64,000 nucleotides of DNA from Staphylococcus hsinchuensis (GCF_038789205.1 NZ_CP128355.1:2046001-2110000); one strand, 5' to 3'; counted from the stretch's first letter, positions 9,615 to 19,866 are shown. Made by a program: numbers and translations. The notes: a model not told the origin generated them from the letters alone.

Positions 9615-12556
9615 TATTTACCGCCTTCCTTGTATTTATTTAACGTGATTATTTGTTTTGAAGGCACGCTAGTATCTTTAGCACATGTAAAGTATAAGAT
9701 TTGATAATCATTTGGCATACTTCTTAAATAATTCATCATCAATTCTTTACGATGTTTATCAAAATGAACAAATGCATCGTCTACAATGATTGGGAATGGA
9801 TAGTAAGGTTTTAACGTTTTGATTAAGCTTAAGCGTAAAGCAATATATAATATTTCTTTAGTAGATTGACTCAGTTCGACTGGTTCATACATTTGGCCAT
9901 TAAGATGTTTCACCATTAAAACTTCGTTTGCATAAGTAACTTGTACATATTGGTTATTTGTTAAATGTGAAAAGATATGTGTTGCTTCATCTATAACATA
10001 TGGCAAACGTTGGTCTTTAATTTGTCTAATATGACCATCTACTAAATTTTGCAGATAACTTAAACTTGCCCATTCTTTCGCTTCATCATTGACTTTATTC
10101 TTAAGTGTATGGAATCTATGTCTTAAATGCGCTAACGTCTTATCAGTTTCCATATCAGTAATTTGAGCTTTTAAGTCACTTACTTCAGATTGTAGCGTTA
10201 AATATTGATCATTATATTCATCCACTTGCTTAGAAAGTACTGCATTTTCATTTTCTAATTGTGCCGTAGTTTTTTCACTTAGTTTTGAGCTTAATTCATA
10301 ATCATAGCTTTGATTTTCTAGATAGTTAGATAAATCACTGAATCTATTTAACTGTTTGTGATATGTTTGATATTTATCATAATGACGATAATAACTTTCT
10401 TCATCAGAAACTTGAACAAATTCAAATAGCTTTGATATTACATTATTATTTTCAGTTAAACGGTCGTTTAGTTGACTTATTTCATTTTCTAATAAAGCGA
10501 TTTGTTCATTGTTACGTTGACGTTTATCTAAGTTATCAATTTCTGTCTTCAACCATTGTTGAACATCATGGAATAACGATGATTCATTGAAGTAAGTAAA
10601 TTGATTTTTCGTTACTTCATAAGCATGTTCGTAGAATGATTTTAATGCTCTTTCTAACTCGTTCGCATGTTGCGATAATTCCTCAACATGTTTATCATGC
10701 CCTTTAATTTTGTGCATTGTAGCGATACCATCAACAAGTAATTCATCTGACATTTTATCAGATAAATGTAGTTCTGACTTAACATCTTGAATATGTTGAT
10801 CTGCTTTTTGATGTTGTTGTTGTGCGTATTTTAAATTTTTAGCTAAGTAATCGGTTTTACGTTCTAATGTTTCTTTATTTTTAATAGCATTTTGTAGCTG
10901 TTCTCGTATTCTATATTGGTCATCTAAGTCAAAGTCTAAATCGTAATTTTTTTCTAGATGATCAACTTGATGCTGTAAATCTTCTATTTCATTTGAAAAT
11001 GTTTCGCTATGGCCCACTTCTTTGGATTTAACGAAAAATGTTCCTACGATAAACACGATCGCTAAAATTGAGAATATAACACCAAATAAAATAGTTGTAG
11101 ACATGAATGAAAATACAGCTAAGCCAATACTTACAATCGCTAAGATAATCATTGATATGCGTAACATATTTTGCTTTTTCTCATTTTCACGTTGTTCAAT
11201 ATCAAATGATTCTTTCATTTTTTGGAATAAATTATTTTTTTCTCTTAATTCAAATACGCGTTTATTGTATTGCTTTTTCTTTTCGAATGTCTCTTCTGGA
11301 ACGATATCCGCTTCTAAAGCATTGAGTTCGTCTTCATTACTGTCTTTTTCTATCTTATTATCTTCTATGCTTCGCTCAATTTGTTGAATTGCTGCAGCTT
11401 GTTCTTGTTTCGTCTTGATTTGATCACTTACGTGACTCTTCATCGCTTCAGAACTATCAACATCATGATGTACAGTATCCCAACCAATATTAAATTGTAA
11501 CCCTGATTTTTCACGTTCTTTATCATTAATTTCTTTTTTAATATTCTTTAATTCAAATTCTTTTTGTTTGACCTCATTTTCTTGTTGTTGCAAATGTTTA
11601 AATGCATCAATATCCATTTGATGAGGTTCGTTGATTCTCTCATTTTCCGATTTAAGCATTGCTAACTTTTCTTGACGAAGTCCTAAGTCTTTTTTTAAGT
11701 TATGTGTCTGTGATTTAGCCGTTTCGTAACGGTCAATGCCTTGTTCTGGAAAATGTATTGGAGCAATATTTAAATTACCTTCCAACGTTTTCCATTCTTG
11801 CGTTTGTTCATGTAATGCTAATTCTTTTTGTTTTGATTCATGCATTTTTGATAATTGAGATAAGTTTTGTTTGAGATGATTCAATCTGCGCTCTGCTTTA
11901 TCTTTATCATCAGTTAAACGTTTATAAGTTGTTAACTTTGCTTCTTCATTACGAATTTGGGACTCCAAATCTTTAAGTTGCTCGATTTGTTGATTGATAA
12001 CTGGATGGCGACCATTTTTCTTATATAATGTTTCTTTCTTTTCGTTCAACAACTCTCTCATGCTAGTAAATTCTGTAGAACCTAAAGCACCGGCTTGGAG
12101 TAAATAGTTTTGTAATTGGGTTTCATCTAGTCGTTTGTGAATGTCTTGCAAACCTAACACATCAAATGAAAAGATTCCCTGATATGTACGTTTTGAAATG
12201 TAATTGAGCTCTTTTTTCAACCATGTTTCATCTTTAATCACACCGTTTGGAAGGTAAACTTTTACATCACCAGCTGCACTGCCTTTAATGCGTTCAACTT
12301 CTACAAGAGAACCATCATCTTGAATTAAAGTTAATTTGCCCCCGTATTGGTTCCCTAATCTAGGCTCTAAGCGGGGCTCATTTTCTTTTTTCGTTGGAAA
12401 TCCGAATAGAATTGAATGTATAAAGGCTTGGATTGTAGATTTCCCTGTCTCATTTTCACCATAAATTTCAGTGAACTGATCATTAAAATCAATCTTCCTT
12501 TGGATAAAACGTCCATATCCATATATTTCTATTGATTTAATCTTCACGTTATTCAC
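9614..12556 (-). CDS. yhaN: SbcC/Rad50-like AAA ATPase (YhaN family)
   Basis: A 980-residue SMC-type protein. The N-terminal ATPase half starts [19 protein letters not shown], with Walker [10 protein letters not shown] (about 34-42). Long coiled coils are interrupted at about 465-510 by two hydrophobic stretches that look like a membrane hairpin. The C-terminal half has the signature [17 protein letters not shown] and Walker [15 protein letters not shown]. It pairs with the overlapping phosphoesterase gene, as SbcC pairs with SbcD. The apparent transmembrane hairpin at the coiled-coil apex is typical of YhaN but not of true SbcC. The substrate is not known. Confidence 0.88.
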   Translation of the reverse strand: MNNVKIKSIEIYGYGRFIQRKIDFNDQFTEIYGENETGKSTIQAFIHSILFGFPTKKENEPRLEPRLGNQYGGKLTLIQDDGSLVEVERIKGSAAGDVKVYLPNGVIKDETWLKKELNYISKRTYQGIFSFDVLGLQDIHKRLDETQLQNYLLQAGALGSTEFTSMRELLNEKKETLYKKNGRHPVINQQIEQLKDLESQIRNEEAKLTTYKRLTDDKDKAERRLNHLKQNLSQLSKMHESKQKELALHEQTQEWKTLEGNLNIAPIHFPEQGIDRYETAKSQTHNLKKDLGLRQEKLAMLKSENERINEPHQMDIDAFKHLQQQENEVKQKEFELKNIKKEINDKEREKSGLQFNIGWDTVHHDVDSSEAMKSHVSDQIKTKQEQAAAIQQIERSIEDNKIEKDSNEDELNALEADIVPEETFEKKKQYNKRVFELREKNNLFQKMKESFDIEQRENEKKQNMLRISMIILAIVSIGLAVFSFMSTTILFGVIFSILAIVFIVGTFFVKSKEVGHSETFSNEIEDLQHQVDHLEKNYDLDFDLDDQYRIREQLQNAIKNKETLERKTDYLAKNLKYAQQQHQKADQHIQDVKSELHLSDKMSDELLVDGIATMHKIKGHDKHVEELSQHANELERALKSFYEHAYEVTKNQFTYFNESSLFHDVQQWLKTEIDNLDKRQRNNEQIALLENEISQLNDRLTENNNVISKLFEFVQVSDEESYYRHYDKYQTYHKQLNRFSDLSNYLENQSYDYELSSKLSEKTTAQLENENAVLSKQVDEYNDQYLTLQSEVSDLKAQITDMETDKTLAHLRHRFHTLKNKVNDEAKEWASLSYLQNLVDGHIRQIKDQRLPYVIDEATHIFSHLTNNQYVQVTYANEVLMVKHLNGQMYEPVELSQSTKEILYIALRLSLIKTLKPYYPFPIIVDDAFVHFDKHRKELMMNYLRSMPNDYQILYFTCAKDTSVPSKQIITLNKYKEGGK

Positions 12557-13733
12557 CCCTCATATCAGATTTTAACAATGTTTCTGCTTGTTCAATTAAG
12601 GAACGACGATCAAAATCATTGAAATTATCTAAGTACTTAGATGCCTTTGGATTTAAATAGAGATCACTCATCGCTTGTTCAAACACTTGTTGATCATCTA
12701 ACAATTCTGAAGAAAATTCACTTGCAAGTGACTTAGACTCTTCATCTTTGTATTTAAATGTTAAATCTTCTATAAATACAAAGTTGTGTTCATTTTCCTC
12801 ATACTCACTAATCATTTGTTCAACTTGCATTAAATCTTGTGGTGGTATTTCATTATCCACTTTTAAAACAACTTTAAGTTTATATATAGATTTTCCATAT
12901 TTACGTACTTTATCTTTAAAGTTTTGAATTTCTTCAAATAACCCTTGTTTCGTAGTTTGAGTAGTTTGAATTGTTGCTTCTTCAAAACGAATAAATTGTG
13001 TCGGTATAAATTGCGTACGTAATTTTAAATCATCACCTTCAACGAGTAAGCAGCCTTTTTCTCCTAATTCTTTGAAATGACGACCTTGAATGTTACCCGG
13101 ATAATGTATTTGAGGCATTTCACTTAGTTGTTGACGTTCATGTATATGCCCTAAAGCCCAATAATGATATAGCTTTTCTTTCAAATCTTCTAACCTGAAC
13201 TCAGTATAACGTTCATGCGTATTGGATTTACTATATGTACCATGTAACAGACCGATATGAATACCTTTCTCTCCTTGACTTGAAGGATATGCATCTACTT
13301 TATTTTCATAGCTCGCATCATTTTGATAACTGAAACCATGTAAGTATATTTCTTCGCCATTTTTCGTTATGGTTTGGTAAGTTTCCACATTTTCCGAAAA
13401 TACTGAGACATTATTAGGCCACTGAGTTGCTACGCCTGTCGATAATGGATCATGATTACCGTGACAAACATAGACGAATATTTGCTCCTTAGCTAAACGC
13501 TCAAACTGAGACTTTAAGAATACTTCGGCTCTTAAAGTGCGATTTTCTTGATCAAACAAATCTCCTGATATTATTAGAAAATCAACTTCTTCATTTAACG
13601 CAGTATCTACAATTAACTTAAAACTTTCATATGTACTATTTTGAATATCTTCGAAAATAGACTGGCTTAGATAACTTCTGGACTTAAAAGGGCTATCCAG
13701 ATGTAAATCAGCACAATGTATAAATTTAACCAT
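12549..13733 (-). CDS. yhaO: SbcD/Mre11-like metallophosphoesterase (YhaO family)
   Basis: A 394-residue DNA-repair-type exonuclease. It has the calcineurin-like metal ligands in order: FIHCADLHLDSPFK (about 4-17), ISGDLFDQ (about 55-62), VCHGNHDPL (about 89-97), GLLHGTY and GHIHERQQL. That is the Mre11/SbcD nuclease domain, followed by a capping region of about 150 residues. Its end overlaps the YhaN start by 8 nt, indicating coupled synthesis of a YhaO-YhaN complex that likely processes DNA ends or hairpins. It is first in the yhaO-yhaN-yhaM operon. Confidence 0.9.
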   Translation of the reverse strand: MVKFIHCADLHLDSPFKSRSYLSQSIFEDIQNSTYESFKLIVDTALNEEVDFLIISGDLFDQENRTLRAEVFLKSQFERLAKEQIFVYVCHGNHDPLSTGVATQWPNNVSVFSENVETYQTITKNGEEIYLHGFSYQNDASYENKVDAYPSSQGEKGIHIGLLHGTYSKSNTHERYTEFRLEDLKEKLYHYWALGHIHERQQLSEMPQIHYPGNIQGRHFKELGEKGCLLVEGDDLKLRTQFIPTQFIRFEEATIQTTQTTKQGLFEEIQNFKDKVRKYGKSIYKLKVVLKVDNEIPPQDLMQVEQMISEYEENEHNFVFIEDLTFKYKDEESKSLASEFSSELLDDQQVFEQAMSDLYLNPKASKYLDNFNDFDRRSLIEQAETLLKSDMRGE

Positions 13734-14111
13734 ACAGTACAGATCTCCTTTTTAAGGTTGATATCATATCAATTACAAATCTTGAGAGTAATAACTAGAT
13801 GTTAATTATGATGATAAGGGCATAAAACTTTAGGGGATCAAGTGAATTATCTTTGAATTGTTGGGATTCTAAACCTACTTACCCCACCCTTATTGTTTCT
13901 ATTCATTTTACCATAATCTAGATCATCCAGTCGATAAAACTTAAAGTGATATGAGCGATTCATTCACTTTGAACTGGTTAAATTTGAAAGTGGTACGATT
14001 TGATAAACTTGATCTAAGTAAAAATACAAAATACAAATAATATGTTTAAAATAACACTATTTATATTTCTTAAAAGATAATGGTATTGTTATATAAAAGA
14101 GGAGGAAGTAT
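13734..14111. other. Intergenic region, no gene seen
   Basis: 378 bp of AT-rich DNA between the divergent yhaO and DUF3923-like genes. It must hold both promoters. I see no convincing ORF or hairpin. A GAGGAGG Shine-Dalgarno for the downstream gene lies at its right end. Confidence 0.6.
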
Positions 14112-14327
14112 ATGAAAATATCTTGGATTCTATGGTGGATTATAAGTGTGTTTTGGATAGTGGTTATTTTAAGTTTAACTATTTATTCATTGTTAAACGG
14201 CCTTACAATTAATAATCAATCAGATTTTTTTAAATTCTTTTGTTTACTCATAGGTTTATTTATATTTCCATTTATTATTCAACTTTTATGGTTAGTTATA
14301 AATATTTTGGTTAAAATTTTTAAATGA
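14112..14327 (+). CDS. DUF3923-like small membrane protein
   Basis: A 71-residue protein with two strongly hydrophobic helices (about 5-28 and 42-68) and few charges. It starts MKISWILWWIISVFW, like the Firmicute DUF3923 family. The ATG follows GAGGAGG, an excellent ribosome-binding site, so it is probably expressed. No function is known. It is monocistronic, ending before a terminator it shares with the converging UPF0342 gene. Confidence 0.75.
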   Translation: MKISWILWWIISVFWIVVILSLTIYSLLNGLTINNQSDFFKFFCLLIGLFIFPFIIQLLWLVINILVKIFK

Positions 14328-14430
14328 TACAGATCATATTTTAATATTTACGTGTCCCAAGTATAATTGACCAAATATTTGAAGTAACCATTATAATAAT
14401 ATAAGTCATATTCATCTCATAAGACAGATA

Positions 14431-14466
14431 AAGGTCTATTCGAAAACAATTTTTCGAATAGACCTT
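14431..14466. terminator. Bidirectional terminator
   Basis: AAGGTCTATTCGAAAA pairs perfectly with its inverted copy over a 4-nt loop, between converging genes. Confidence 0.85.
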
Positions 14467-14505
14467 ATTAATGAATAATTAAATTTTTCTGGCTAATATT
14501 AAAAA

Positions 14506-14850
14506 TTAGTCAGCGTAAATTTCATCTAATGGTTTAACAATGATTTGGTTAATCTCTTGGAATACTTGACTCATTTTTTGTTCAGCATTCATTAATTCAG
14601 AGATGTTAGAATCTTCTTCGATTTTTTGAGCTTGTTCTTGTGCTTTTTGTAGCTCTTCTTCGCCGATTTCTTCACCTTGCATTTGTTTTTGTTGGAAATT
14701 CAATTGAGTTTCACGGAATTCTTCAAATAAAGCTTTTGATTCTTCGTTTTCTTTTACTTTTGAATAAGCTTCTTGAATTGCTTTGTATTCGTCGCTTTCT
14801 CTTAAAGCTTGTTCTAGTTGATTTGCATGATCGTATAAATTTACTGCCAT
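14506..14850 (-). CDS. YlbF/YmcA-family protein (UPF0342, YheA-like)
   Basis: A 114-residue, all-helical, very acidic and Gln-rich protein with the order seen in YheA/YlbF relatives ([20 protein letters not shown], then [21 protein letters not shown]). The better-known YlbF and YmcA form the RicAFT complex that modulates RNase Y; whether this paralogue does so is unknown. It lies 69 bp downstream of the UPF0754 gene on the same strand, a neighbourhood conserved with Bacillus yheA-yheB and S. aureus, so an operon is likely. Confidence 0.85.
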   Translation of the reverse strand: MAVNLYDHANQLEQALRESDEYKAIQEAYSKVKENEESKALFEEFRETQLNFQQKQMQGEEIGEEELQKAQEQAQKIEEDSNISELMNAEQKMSQVFQEINQIIVKPLDEIYAD

Positions 14851-14919
14851 TCTGCTTCACTCCTTTTGTGTATATGTGTTTAAAACCACATCGTCATTAC
14901 AATAACATAAATTATTTAG

Positions 14920-16050
14920 TTATACAAAAATAGCAATTACGCCTTGTAATAAACCAATAATTCCACCTAATAAGAAACCTAAAAACGTTATCAATTTTAG
15001 CTCTTTATTGGCGATACCAATAATTAATCTTTCAATATAATCAAGTTCAAAAGTATTGATTTGTTCCTCTATCATTTGTCTTAAGTTGATTTTCTTCATT
15101 ATCGGTGTTAAATGTTCAGATGCGCGATCGATAATGATATTTGTAGCTTTCGAAACGACGCGTTGTTCTAGAAAATTAATAAACCCTAGCATCAATTTAT
15201 TTAGAGGTTGTTGTGTTGTCTTATCAAGTTCTAAATACCCCATGATTAAATCAGTTGAAGATGCTTTAAATGATTCAAATTGAGTTTCACTTACCACTTC
15301 TTCTAGTTTTTTCGATTTTAATGTTTGATATTCATTATCTATAATTTGCTTTGCAATTTTTTTAGCTTTAGGGTGACTCGTTAAACGAATTAATTCATGT
15401 TGGATACGCTCTGCAATACTTTCTTTCGTCATAAACATTTGTAATAAACCTACAATACGACCCTTTTCCTGAAAAAAAGTATCTAGCATGGAAGAAATAT
15501 CATGTGCACCTTTTTCTGATTTTAAATACACACGGGCACGATCAAATAATAAATCAGGCACCTGTTCTGATTTACTGTCTAACACCTTTTCTATTTCATT
15601 AGGTATGATAGATGCAATAGTTGCGGATCTATGGTTTTCATAAAATGAACTTAACTTACTTGAGATAAACGGGTGTAGATGTTGAGATGAAACTTGATCT
15701 AAATCAATATTCAGTTCTTCCGTTAAATAACTAATCGTCACATGATCTTGTTTCAATTTCGAAATTTGCTTTAATAATAAATCTTCAATAGCTTCTCTTG
15801 AAGATGGTGCATTTAATTTTGACTTTATCAATGATTCTGTAAGTAAATGTTCCTCTACAACTTGCCCAATTTTACTCGCAACTTCGTCTCGACGCTTAGG
15901 AATCAAACCCGGTGTAAAAGGGAGACGTTTGTTGAAAATATAATATGCTTTGTAAGGATGAAACAACATTCTAATGGCAATGACGTTAGTAACGCCACCA
16001 ATAATTGCACCTATGATCATCATAAATACAACAAGTAATATCGCGGTCAT
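14920..16050 (-). CDS. UPF0754 membrane protein (YheB-like, DUF445)
   Basis: A 376-residue protein with transmembrane segments at both ends (about 4-26, and 352-374 in ITFLGFLLGGIIGLLQG). Between them is a long soluble helical part. The N-terminal signature VTNVIAIRMLFHPYKAYYI and LPFTPGLIPKRRDEVASKIG are hallmarks of the DUF445/UPF0754 family. The function is unknown; the family is broadly conserved in Firmicutes. The termini and length match S. aureus SA1664-type proteins as I recall them. It is followed by the UPF0342 gene. Confidence 0.88.
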   Translation of the reverse strand: MTAILLVVFMMIIGAIIGGVTNVIAIRMLFHPYKAYYIFNKRLPFTPGLIPKRRDEVASKIGQVVEEHLLTESLIKSKLNAPSSREAIEDLLLKQISKLKQDHVTISYLTEELNIDLDQVSSQHLHPFISSKLSSFYENHRSATIASIIPNEIEKVLDSKSEQVPDLLFDRARVYLKSEKGAHDISSMLDTFFQEKGRIVGLLQMFMTKESIAERIQHELIRLTSHPKAKKIAKQIIDNEYQTLKSKKLEEVVSETQFESFKASSTDLIMGYLELDKTTQQPLNKLMLGFINFLEQRVVSKATNIIIDRASEHLTPIMKKINLRQMIEEQINTFELDYIERLIIGIANKELKLITFLGFLLGGIIGLLQGVIAIFV

Positions 16051-16496
16051 AAAATGGTAACCCCTTTTTATTTTTTAATTGAATGTAAATATTTTAGTGC
16101 ATTTCCATTGTTACATTGTATAACATTCAACAGTTCAATGTATAAAATTTGGCATTGTATTCGTCTTATTTATACATAAAACTATACAACTTTAAATAGC
16201 TGTTCAGTATACCTAAACTTAATTACATGTAAAAGCATTTTCAAATAAAAAAATCCAAGATGATAACGTAACATCACCTTGGAATTCCCTTAATTATAAA
16301 AAGATTTAATCTTTCAGTAACCTTCTAGCTAAAAAAGCTTTATAAACTAACTATTCTAATTCTAGCCAAATTAAACGTTAATAAAATAATGATTTCATTA
16401 CGTTTTTAAAATGTGATTAAATCATTCAAATAAAGTTGCCTTACTATATGAAGTATTTACATAAATAATGATTCTTCTATCACAAGATTTCTAGAA
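16051..16496. other. Intergenic region with one terminator
   Basis: 446 bp between two minus-strand genes. The only clear structure is the hairpin at 16254-16283 described separately. The part near 16051 probably holds the UPF0754 promoter. No ORF with a ribosome-binding site was seen. Confidence 0.55.
16254..16283 (-). terminator. Probable terminator of the XRE regulator gene
   Basis: TCCAAG pairs with CTTGGA and TGAT with ATCA (one internal mismatch). On the minus strand the hairpin is followed by seven T. It lies about 210 bp beyond the regulator's stop codon, which leaves a long 3' UTR. Confidence 0.65.
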
Positions 16497-16961
16497 TTAC
16501 ACATGCATTAATTCTTCTTTAGAAATTCTGTTGAAATAAGTTTCTGCTTCTCTTAATTTTGAAGTACCGAAGATTGGTTGTGTTTCTTGGTTAAGTACTC
16601 TGAAGATATTACTTACTTTGTTACTTTGCAAAATATAGCCATTTCGTTTCTCTTCAGTATTCCAGTAAATATCACTCGTAGTTGAGTGGTTTGGGTATGC
16701 ACAATGGTTACGAGAAATCGTTTGAACCATTTCTAAAGGATCACAACCAAATGTACTATTTAATACATCAGAATCTCTAAATAAAGCACAAATTGACACG
16801 CATGTTGTCCAGTTAGGTAATACTCTTTCTTTTTCAATTTGAACTAACGTCTTTTTAGATAGTCCAATTGTTTGGGCCATTGTATCTTGCGTATACCCCG
16901 CTTCGATACGGACCATTTTAAATTTTGTTTGAATTAAATCTGTAAAACTCTGTCTATCCAT
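16497..16961 (-). CDS. XRE-family transcriptional regulator (SA1665-like)
   Basis: A 154-residue DNA-binding protein. Its helix-turn-helix is at about 13-65 (KMVRIEAGYTQDTMAQTIGLSKKTLVQIEKERVLPNWTTC, read in parts). It is followed by a C-terminal domain with three Cys and no recognised effector site. It resembles S. aureus SA1665, a regulator reported to bind the mecA region and to alter beta-lactam resistance when deleted (from memory). In S. aureus the gene is next to airRS; here about 9 kb of other genes separate them. It diverges from purU, and a dyad in the shared 437-bp region could be an operator. Confidence 0.8.
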   Translation of the reverse strand: MDRQSFTDLIQTKFKMVRIEAGYTQDTMAQTIGLSKKTLVQIEKERVLPNWTTCVSICALFRDSDVLNSTFGCDPLEMVQTISRNHCAYPNHSTTSDIYWNTEEKRNGYILQSNKVSNIFRVLNQETQPIFGTSKLREAETYFNRISKEELMHV

Positions 16962-17398
16962 TTCTGTAATCTACCTTTCGTATAAAGAATATTTTATCCG
17001 GACACAAGAAATTGCAATAATACACGTTTCTTGAAACACAAATTACATCTTAATACATATTGAATTAAAATAAAAGAGTGAAATGCAATTTTTGTTGATT
17101 TTCAATCAATCACATAATTGTCTAAATAATCAATCTTATAGCCGAATTTTAAAACAATTGTTTACGTGCACGAATTAAGAAGTTTGTACAATCGTATTCA
17201 TAAATTAATTATTATAAAAAGTACGTAGACCAATAACTTCTCAAATCACAAACTCTTATAATTATAACGCAAAATCACTCAAAACTACACATAAATTGAA
17301 AATTGACGTGAATTCGTCAAAAAATATTATTTTATTTTACATTATTCTGAAACTTCCTTATAATTTTAACTACTTTAGATGAAGGTTGTTAAATTTTT
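16962..17398. other. Long divergent promoter region between the XRE gene and purU
   Basis: 437 bp, very AT-rich, with no ORF of note. It contains the palindrome AAACAATTGTTT (17152-17163) and the dyad-promoter at 17303-17330. Its length suggests regulation of one or both genes. Confidence 0.5.
17303..17330 (+). promoter_or_regulatory. Likely purU promoter with an overlapping dyad
   Basis: TTGACG (17303-17308) and TATTAT (17325-17330) are separated by 16 bp. The -35 forms half of the inverted repeat TTGACG-N6-CGTCAA, a good place for a repressor. About 68 bp remain to the ATG. Confidence 0.5.
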
Positions 17399-18250
17399 AT
17401 GAAAGATAAATACATATTATTAGCAAGTTGCTCTGATAGAGTTGGTATCACTTCTCTTATCACAGAACTTATGGCTGAATATCAATCTAATATTTTACAT
17501 TTAGATCATTTTACAGAATATGATAATAATGAAGATTCAAATGGAAAACTCTATTTACGTTTTGAATTTGAAAAGGCTCCAGGTCTTAAAGAAGCATTGT
17601 CATCAGCTTTATCAGATAATCAAATTGAATACAGTATATTTGATGGTAATGAAAAAACTAAAATAGCATTATTTGTTTCAAAAGAAGATCATGCATTTAA
17701 TGAGGTATTGTTAAGAGTACAACGTGGAGAATTTCCAGCAGAAATTGTTTGTGTTGTAAGTAACCATACAAATAACAAACATTTTGCAGATGCATTTAAT
17801 ATCCCTTTTTATCATATACCAGTCAATAAAGATTCAAAATCTGCTGCCGAATCTAAAATGATAGAAATTTGTAAAGAACACAATGTGGATTTAATTGTAT
17901 TAGCTAAATATATGCAAATTCTGTCAGATGACTTCGTCAGTCACTATCCAAACCAAATCATAAATATTCATCATTCATTTTTACCATCGTTTATCGGCGC
18001 AAATCCGTATAAACAAGCATGGGATCGAGGCGTTAAAATCGTTGGTGCTACAGGTCATTACGTAACTTCAGATTTAGATGAAGGACCAATTATCGATCAA
18101 GATGTAACTAGAATTAACCATCGTTACAATGTAAAAGCATTACGTAAAAAAGGACGACATGTTGAATCAAGAGTGCTCGCAAATGCAGTAGAACTACATG
18201 TTCAACATAAAGTTATTGTCACAGAAGGTAATAAAACAATTGTCTTTTAA
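17399..18250 (+). CDS. purU: Formyltetrahydrofolate deformylase
   Basis: Hydrolyses 10-formyl-THF to formate and THF, balancing one-carbon pools and feeding purine synthesis. The 283 residues comprise an N-terminal ACT domain (about 4-75, ILLASCSDRVGITSLIT) and a formyltransferase fold. The catalytic Asn and His are in IINIHHSFLPSFIGANPYKQA and the Asp in TSDLDEGPIIDQD. The length equals the family norm. The ribosome-binding site is weak (GAAGG, spaced about 13 nt), so translation may be low. It is monocistronic with a converging terminator. I do not recall purU as a staphylococcal core gene, so it may be part of the accessory stretch. Confidence 0.93.
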   Translation: MKDKYILLASCSDRVGITSLITELMAEYQSNILHLDHFTEYDNNEDSNGKLYLRFEFEKAPGLKEALSSALSDNQIEYSIFDGNEKTKIALFVSKEDHAFNEVLLRVQRGEFPAEIVCVVSNHTNNKHFADAFNIPFYHIPVNKDSKSAAESKMIEICKEHNVDLIVLAKYMQILSDDFVSHYPNQIINIHHSFLPSFIGANPYKQAWDRGVKIVGATGHYVTSDLDEGPIIDQDVTRINHRYNVKALRKKGRHVESRVLANAVELHVQHKVIVTEGNKTIVF

Positions 18251-18288
18251 TCATCAATTAAAATAGATATTTTGTTTATACAAAATAA

Positions 18289-18370
18289 GCGAGGTCAAGA
18301 CGTTAAAAATGGATTTTGAGTCTTATCGAATTATGTATAAAAACTCAAATCTACTTCGTCTTAACCTCGT
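18289..18370. terminator. Long hairpin between purU and the Spo0M-like gene
   Basis: GCGAGGTCAAGACG at the left pairs with CGTCTTAACCTCGT at the right; GATTTTGAGT and ACTCAAATC form an inner stem. It lies between converging genes. Confidence 0.7.
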
Positions 18371-18404
18371 ATTTATTTAATCTTTTGAAACTTGAATGAA
18401 CGAA

Positions 18405-18809
18405 TTAATAATGTACATCTAATTCTACTTCATCGTAATTATCTAATGCGTTAGATAAATATAGATGGGTTCTCAAAGTAATCTTGTTCGGTTTATTCTT
18501 TAATGAGTCAGAGTCAAATTGTACTGAAAAATCTTTTTCCAAAGATTCATTGGGCGGAATGTCATAAACATCTTCAATTTCATACGTAGAAATGATGTTA
18601 TCTAATTGATTAAAGTCACTTGTTTCATCAGTATTTTCTATCTTTTCAACTAATTCAATTTTAATTTTATGTATCGTTTCTTCCGTTTCACAACCTTCAA
18701 TGAGAATTATTCCATCTAATCGTTCCCCTACTTGTATGTCTTTTTGCTTTACTTTAGTCTTAACGCTAACGTCGTTAACTCCAAAAGCGCTTAAAATATT
18801 TTCAAACAT
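18405..18809 (-). CDS. Spo0M-like arrestin-fold protein, short form
   Basis: A 134-residue protein whose N-terminus (a start like MFENILSAFGVNDVSVKT, then VGERLDGIILIEG) matches the first domain of Spo0M, a cytosolic arrestin-like protein that modulates sporulation in Bacillus. Bacillus Spo0M is roughly twice as long. The second arrestin lobe and tail are missing here, with a clean stop and a terminator behind, so this is a naturally short version or an old truncation. Staphylococci do not sporulate, so any role must be different. ATG follows a GAGGTGA site. It is alone on the minus strand. Confidence 0.7.
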   Translation of the reverse strand: MFENILSAFGVNDVSVKTKVKQKDIQVGERLDGIILIEGCETEETIHKIKIELVEKIENTDETSDFNQLDNIISTYEIEDVYDIPPNESLEKDFSVQFDSDSLKNKPNKITLRTHLYLSNALDNYDEVELDVHY

Positions 18810-18986
18810 TATATCACCTCATAGTTCCGCTACCCCATTCAATTGACTTCAACCGTTATATTTAATATTAAACAACATATAATTTATCTTTAAAAATGAT
18901 GTATCTCCATTTTATAGGTTTTCTTTTATAATTGATAGATCACTGTTATAATTTACTACTGACGAACATTATGAAAGGTTGTTTCC

Positions 18987-19844
18987 ATGAAAAATAAATA
19001 TTTATATTTTCTTTTACTATCCCCTATTTTTCTAGCAGGTTGTAACTATTCATCAGAAGAAAGTAAGAATGGCTTTTTCGGACAAACTTTTATAAAACCA
19101 ATGGAAGGTTTATTACATTGGTTTGCAAGTATATTTAACAATAACTTTGGATTAGCCATCATCGCAATTGTACTTATTGTCCGTTTTATTATGCTACCAT
19201 TTATGTTGGCACAAGCTAAAAATGGTCAAATGATGCGTAAAAAAATGGATATTGTTAAACCTGAAATGGATGAAGTTCAGGAAAAAGTAAAACGTGCAAG
19301 AACACAAGATGAAAAAATGGCAGCAAACCAAGAAATGATGGAAAAATATAAAGAATTTGATATGAACCCAATGAAAACTATGCTTGGGTGTTTACCATTA
19401 CTTGTACAAATGCCTATTTTATTTGCACTCTATTCAATTTTAAAGTGGCCATCAGGAGATTTAAAATCACATTCACATTTCTTATGGTTTGATTTAACAC
19501 AAACAGATATATTAATGACAATAATCGCAGGTCTACTCTATATTGTTCAACCACTTGTAAATTTAGAACAAATGCCGAAAGAACAAAAATCTATGGGTTA
19601 TATGATGATGGTGATTTCACCAATTTTCATTATTTTTGTATCTCTTCAATCACCTTCAGCCTTAGCATTATATTGGGCTGTCAATGCGGCATTCCTTGTA
19701 ACACAAACGTATATTGCTAATAAAATTTATTCAAAAGTTGCTACAGAAGAAGCTGAAAAATTACGTGCCAAAATTGATAACAAAAAGAAGAAAAACAAAG
19801 GCACAAGAAATAAAGGTAAAACAATTAGTACGAAAAAGAAATAA
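18987..19844 (+). CDS. yidC: YidC/Oxa1-type membrane protein insertase, probably a second paralogue
   Basis: A 285-residue lipoprotein insertase with lipobox FLAGC (Cys about 19). Five hydrophobic segments include NFGLAIIAIVLIVRFIMLPFML with the hydrophilic-groove Arg. It has a cytosolic coiled loop (QEKVKRARTQDEKMAANQEMMEKYKEFDMNP, read in parts), FLWFDLTQTD, a C-terminal SALALYWAVNAAF and a Lys-rich tail ending KKK. It inserts membrane proteins alone or with SecYEG. It differs clearly from the canonical staphylococcal YidC as I remember it (for example in ILFALYSILKWPSG), and it sits beside accessory genes, so I read it as a second copy. The other copy is not in the window. Confidence 0.9.
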   Translation: MKNKYLYFLLLSPIFLAGCNYSSEESKNGFFGQTFIKPMEGLLHWFASIFNNNFGLAIIAIVLIVRFIMLPFMLAQAKNGQMMRKKMDIVKPEMDEVQEKVKRARTQDEKMAANQEMMEKYKEFDMNPMKTMLGCLPLLVQMPILFALYSILKWPSGDLKSHSHFLWFDLTQTDILMTIIAGLLYIVQPLVNLEQMPKEQKSMGYMMMVISPIFIIFVSLQSPSALALYWAVNAAFLVTQTYIANKIYSKVATEEAEKLRAKIDNKKKKNKGTRNKGKTISTKKK

Positions 19845-19866
19845 CTTTAGCATACTTAAATAGATA

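Noticed and set aside
10363..11387. Plus-strand ORFs inside the YhaN-like gene.
   Set aside because: Shadows of the long coiled-coil coding region, with no start signals.
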